A stretch of DNA of 41,049 nucleotides from IMG/VR virus record IMGVR_UViG_3300021479_000042, positions 1 through 41,049 of that record. One strand, written 5' to 3'. Position 1 is the stretch's first letter; each line of letters opens with the position of its first letter. The stretch is from a virus. A program made the position numbers and the translations under genes. The notes under the pieces were generated by a model that did no database searches, was not told the origin of the DNA, and saw nothing but the letters and a program-made list of their open reading frames with translations. Below are positions 38,226-41,049 of the stretch, piece after piece.

Positions 38226-38810
38226 TTACGGGGTGTTGCGGCTAAGAATCGTAATCTCAGCCACGAGGTTGCCATTGGCGTCAGTGCTGGTTAAGCCAGT
38301 GGTAAAGAAGCAGTTGGTAAGCTGAATCGAGTGACCGGAATCCGCAGCGGGTTCAAAAGCACCCAGCACGGAGCCTACGTTAGCGGAGTAACGCAGATAG
38401 ACAGGCCCGCCTTTTTTAATCGCAGTGCTGGCGGGATTCTGAATTTCCACAGTGACAGCGCCACGCTCGATGATATCTGCAATCTGACCGGCAGAGTAAC
38501 CAGCGAGCACGGCTACAGCACCAGGCTGGGGTACGTAACTGGTTAACGTCTTTACTTCACGAGCAAATACTCCCATGAAGCAGCCGCCCGTTGCCTGAGT
38601 CATTGTGGGAGTGACGCTGTTAGCGATAGACTGCTGAGCCGAACTTACGTCGCCTGCGGCGTCGAAGTTTAGCACAGCTGCATCACCGAAGTTGGGAGTT
38701 GTGGTATCCGTAGACCGCACCTGATGTGCGGCAATCACACAATCGCCATTGCGCGAATACTGACCCGGATACCCGACGTTCATCTGAGTTCCAATTGTTG
38801 CGCCAGGCAT
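38226..38810 (-). CDS. Structural cement / decoration protein
   Basis: A protein of 194 residues, beta-rich and low in charge: 'GDCVIAAHQVRSTDTTTPNF', 'SYVPQPGAVAVLAGYSAGQI', 'DIIERGAVTVEIQNPAST', 'IKKGGPVYLRYSA'. It resembles Gp24-like cement proteins that lock the capsid at its surface. The order protease/scaffold, cement, major capsid is common in this phage group. AAGAAGGAGGAAA precedes the ATG. Confidence 0.7.
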   Translation of the reverse strand: MPGATIGTQMNVGYPGQYSRNGDCVIAAHQVRSTDTTTPNFGDAAVLNFDAAGDVSSAQQSIANSVTPTMTQATGGCFMGVFAREVKTLTSYVPQPGAVAVLAGYSAGQIADIIERGAVTVEIQNPASTAIKKGGPVYLRYSANVGSVLGAFEPAADSGHSIQLTNCFFTTGLTSTDANGNLVAEITILSRNTP

Positions 38811-38866
38811 TTCTATTTTCCTCCTTCTTTCTGTTGAGTTGGACTACTTTCCGGGATCATATCCGG

Positions 38867-40261
38867 CTATTGCTTCTTTACTTGGTTTGGATTGATGCGA
38901 TGAAACTTTGCCGCAGCGGCCTCGAAGTCCTCGCTCGGATTTCCTTTGTCTTTACTGTCCGAAGCGCGAACTCGCTGTTCATCATTCTCCACCTTCTCAG
39001 GCTTCTTCAGTTTGGTGAAATCCCCGTAATCGGCATCTGTGGCATCGCTATCCGACGCCTCCTTCAACTGACGCACAGCCTTGTTGTAGGCGTCAATCGC
39101 CTTGCGATCACCAGACTTCGCCACAAGAGGCTTAATCTGGCGTAGATGCTCAAGAGCCTGATCGGCGCCGGGAATCGGGTTGATCGGAATTTCTTCTCCG
39201 TGCAGCTTGTGAATCGGAATCAAGTCGGCGTCCTCACTTTCTTTCTTGTTCATTGGGCAGTCTTTCTTGTGAGCTTCACCCTCTTCCGCATCACAGGTGC
39301 ACTTGGCGTCTCGGGCGACTACCCTTTCCAGCAAGTCGATGACTCGGTCGAGCTTGGCATCAGCTGCCATATGTTTCGAGTCATCATCCTTTGCCTTCCT
39401 ATCGTCGTCCTTATCGTCTTTGGCTTTCTTGTCGGCGCCTTGAGGCTCATCCTTTGGAGCCCCTGCCTTCTTGTCCTCTTTATCCATCTTTGGGTCGTCT
39501 GCGTCTTCTACTCGGGATTTCAATTTGAGAGCCTCCTCGTCTTTTTTTCTGTTGCGTTCTACGGCTCCAGGATCTTCGTCAGATGCAACCAGACGAAGAC
39601 CGAGAGTCTTGCAGAATGTGGCAAGTTCCGCCAACATCCCAGGCTTTTCGGGCGTCACTACCGGTTCGGGCATTTCTGCTCCCTTCTCTGGTTTTGCATC
39701 CAGAATTCGTAAATTTTCTCCACCACGGGCGCTAGATACGATAGCCACGTGGTTTCCACGAATATTGCGTTGCACAAACTTTGCCCCAGGATCATGTTCA
39801 TCATGGGGCGCTCTTTCCAGGTCATACGTGTAGCCCGCGCTAAGTTCGGCTCTTAGATCATCCTCTATCTGCTGGATAAGAGTTGCGTCCTTAACGATGA
39901 TGTCTCCAACAATGGGCCACTCGCCGTCAGGAAGCGGTTCACTTCCAGCTCGGACGTTCTGAATATGCCCGCGAGAGTAAACCATATCGTTGTTAGTATC
40001 CAAGAACTGGGGTGGATGAAGGCTGGTGACTGATTTTCCTTCAAAACTGATAATAGCCGCTTTAGATAGCACTTCTTCTTTAGGGCGATATACATTCACC
40101 AGGCCAGAGAGACCCATTGTACTGTCTTTGTCGATCTCTTCCGCCTTATAAGTCTGTACGCCTGTGCGGGCGAAGGGCACAGCTAGGGCAATTAGATAGC
40201 CCTCTGGCGTCCGTGCTCGATGACTACCGAGTGATACGCGATCTGCGTAAAATTGGGCCAC
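38867..40261 (-). CDS. DUF2213 prohead protease fused to a charged scaffold
   Basis: A protein of 464 residues with a GTG start. Residues ~15-180 are DUF2213, a prohead protease-like domain: 'EGYLIALAVPFARTG', 'VTSLHPPQFLDTNND' and 'NIRGNHVAIVSSARGG' with the conserved His. Residues ~190-464 are a very charged scaffold: a Lys/Asp-rich repeat region (255-305), 'RVIDLLERVVARDAKCTCD' and a helical end. Protease-scaffold fusions direct capsid assembly and then digest themselves. It is located just upstream of cement and capsid genes. Confidence 0.8.
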   Translation of the reverse strand: MAQFYADRVSLGSHRARTPEGYLIALAVPFARTGVQTYKAEEIDKDSTMGLSGLVNVYRPKEEVLSKAAIISFEGKSVTSLHPPQFLDTNNDMVYSRGHIQNVRAGSEPLPDGEWPIVGDIIVKDATLIQQIEDDLRAELSAGYTYDLERAPHDEHDPGAKFVQRNIRGNHVAIVSSARGGENLRILDAKPEKGAEMPEPVVTPEKPGMLAELATFCKTLGLRLVASDEDPGAVERNRKKDEEALKLKSRVEDADDPKMDKEDKKAGAPKDEPQGADKKAKDDKDDDRKAKDDDSKHMAADAKLDRVIDLLERVVARDAKCTCDAEEGEAHKKDCPMNKKESEDADLIPIHKLHGEEIPINPIPGADQALEHLRQIKPLVAKSGDRKAIDAYNKAVRQLKEASDSDATDADYGDFTKLKKPEKVENDEQRVRASDSKDKGNPSEDFEAAAAKFHRINPNQVKKQ

Positions 40262-40599
40262 TATCGTCTCGGTATTACAGGCTTACGAAGATGTTGTGCC
40301 GCTTCCTTCTCGAAGGAATCCACGCCACTTACACCGGGCATAGAGTTCTGTTTCGGGTCAATGACTTCAGTCTCCCCTTTAACGCTGTAAGATTCTGTGG
40401 GACTCATTAGATGATTACCGGCGGCCCAGTTAAGAACACCATCGACGCCACTTACACCGGCGTCCGTACTCTTTCCGCCTTGCGGATGAGCAGTGTGTAA
40501 AGCCGCAGCCACAGACTGTTCATGCGAATGGCCGTGCTTCCGCATCTCCTCAATGTTCTTGAAGATCACTTCTTTACTAGTTCCCTTGGCTAAAGGCAT
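40261..40599 (-). CDS. Small basic phage protein (DUF6496-like)
   Basis: A protein of 112 residues from ATG 40599, with AGGA upstream; the frame is open further left. The start 'MPLAKGTSKEVIFKNIEEMR', then 'GHSHEQSVAAALHTAHPQGG', is a pattern seen in small phage proteins encoded near the portal and protease. The remainder has two copies of 'VSGVD' and is weakly conserved. A structural or assembly role is likely, but nothing fixes it. Confidence 0.55.
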   Translation of the reverse strand: MPLAKGTSKEVIFKNIEEMRKHGHSHEQSVAAALHTAHPQGGKSTDAGVSGVDGVLNWAAGNHLMSPTESYSVKGETEVIDPKQNSMPGVSGVDSFEKEAAQHLRKPVIPRR

Positions 40600-40606
40600 G
40601 TAATTC

Positions 40607-40963
40607 CTATTGAGGCGTAGATACTGCCGTAACTGTGGTAACGACTTTAAGCCCCGTCCCAATTACGTCTGCATCCGATAAAGTCACGGCCCCGGTGCGC
40701 CCGTTAAATGAAGTAACTCCCGCTGACGCCGAGAGCATCGAGACATAAGCCGCTCCCGCAATCGACACGTAAGGCCCATCCGAGGCGAAGCAGTAGTTTG
40801 TCTGCGAGGCGATGACAACGCAGTTTGTGTGCGGAGCGCTCACGGCGAACTGGTAAGGCGTGAGAGTAGGATTCTGAGCGCTGACATTCGGCAACGAAGC
40901 GGCTCCCAGAAGGATTAGAAACGCTACCACAAAAGAACCAATAATTTCTCCGACTCTCTTCAT
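40607..40963 (-). CDS. Secreted tail-fibre-like protein
   Basis: A protein of 118 residues. Residues 1-30 form a signal peptide or membrane anchor ('FVVAFLILLGAASLPNVSAQ', a likely cleavage at Ala-Gln). A short Cys-containing beta part follows, then 'VTSFNGRTGAVTLSDADVIG', a hallmark of phage tail fibre and collar proteins. The end is Val/Thr-rich. It is placed among head genes, far from the other fibre genes, and like the gene at 21161 it has a signal peptide. It may act at the cell surface rather than in the virion. Confidence 0.55.
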   Translation of the reverse strand: MKRVGEIIGSFVVAFLILLGAASLPNVSAQNPTLTPYQFAVSAPHTNCVVIASQTNYCFASDGPYVSIAGAAYVSMLSASAGVTSFNGRTGAVTLSDADVIGTGLKVVTTVTAVSTPQ

Positions 40964-40973
40964 CTGTTTCTCC

Positions 40974-41049
40974 TTAGTGAATCACCGCCCCGCCACTGAT
41001 GACCGCCCCGCCCGAGAGTTGCACAGCGATTCCGGGTATCACGGAATTG
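40974..41049 (-). CDS. 3' end of a gene entering from the right edge
   Basis: The frame is open from the window edge to a TAA at 40976-40974 and reads '...SVIPGIAVQLSGGAVISGG' then 'AVIH'. The repeating 'SGGAVISGGAV' is glycine- and valine-rich like a beta-rich C-terminus of a virion protein. Its stop lies just before the ribosome site of the next gene. The rest of the protein is outside the window. Confidence 0.5.
   Translation of the reverse strand, partial: NSVIPGIAVQLSGGAVISGGAVIH

Noticed and set aside
38726-39712. Open frames on the plus strand opposite the protease/scaffold
   Set aside because: They are shadows of the charged, repetitive scaffold codons, with no start sites.

Overview
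The window is most of a tailed, double-stranded DNA phage genome (or a prophage of one) with a contractile tail, that is, a small myovirus. The evidence is a complete head, neck, sheath, tube and baseplate gene series in canonical order. The structural proteins fall in the families DUF2213, DUF2184, DUF4054, DUF3383, Gp138, gp25, baseplate J and DUF2612, plus a Pam3-type baseplate plug, so the tail is of the simple Pam3/KPP10 kind. No terminase, portal, integrase or repressor is seen, so the genome continues beyond both ends. The host cannot be fixed. Tail-fibre-like proteins with Sec signal peptides and balanced base composition recall contigs from soil Acidobacteriota, but that is only an impression.

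Layout. Positions 1-1205 (+) hold small genes, starting inside a protein made of Cys-Ser tripeptide repeats. Positions 1202-3161 (-) carry a primase-like protein and a RepA-like helicase ATPase, read from a divergent promoter region at 3187-3330. Positions 3361-17592 (+) form a long, tightly overlapping early operon: a class II tRNA-like sequence, an SNF2 helicase with an in-frame TGA inside its Walker A motif, ThyX, a dimeric dUTPase, two thymidylate-synthase-fold proteins, dCMP deaminase, a Nudix hydrolase, a uracil-DNA-glycosylase/DNA-polymerase-A fusion, endonuclease VII, a RecB/Cas4-like nuclease, a Sak4-like recombinase, an SSB-like protein, a VRR-NUC nuclease and a stand-alone ribonucleotide-reductase tail domain. 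A pseudoknotted RNA at 7589-7711 sits before the dUTPase gene.

Positions 17647-41049 (-) are the late operon, read right to left: prohead protease/scaffold, decoration protein, major capsid, neck proteins, sheath, tube, tail chaperones with a -1 frameshift, tape measure, baseplate, tail fibres, then a cluster of membrane proteins, lipoproteins and an M15 peptidase that is probably the lysis region. The two operons converge at a terminator near 17590-17630.

The early genes fit one scheme: dUTPase, dCMP deaminase, ThyX and the TS-like enzymes shape the pyrimidine pool, the fused UDG may guard against uracil, and primase, helicase, PolA, Sak4, SSB and nucleases replicate and recombine the DNA. 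The most interesting points are the pseudoknotted RNA with HDV-ribozyme-like topology, the Walker A TGA, the UDG-PolA fusion with a zinc-ribbon insert, the extra TS-fold enzymes, the frameshifted tail chaperone, glycine-rich beta inserts shared by sheath and neck proteins, and secreted-looking tail fibres.
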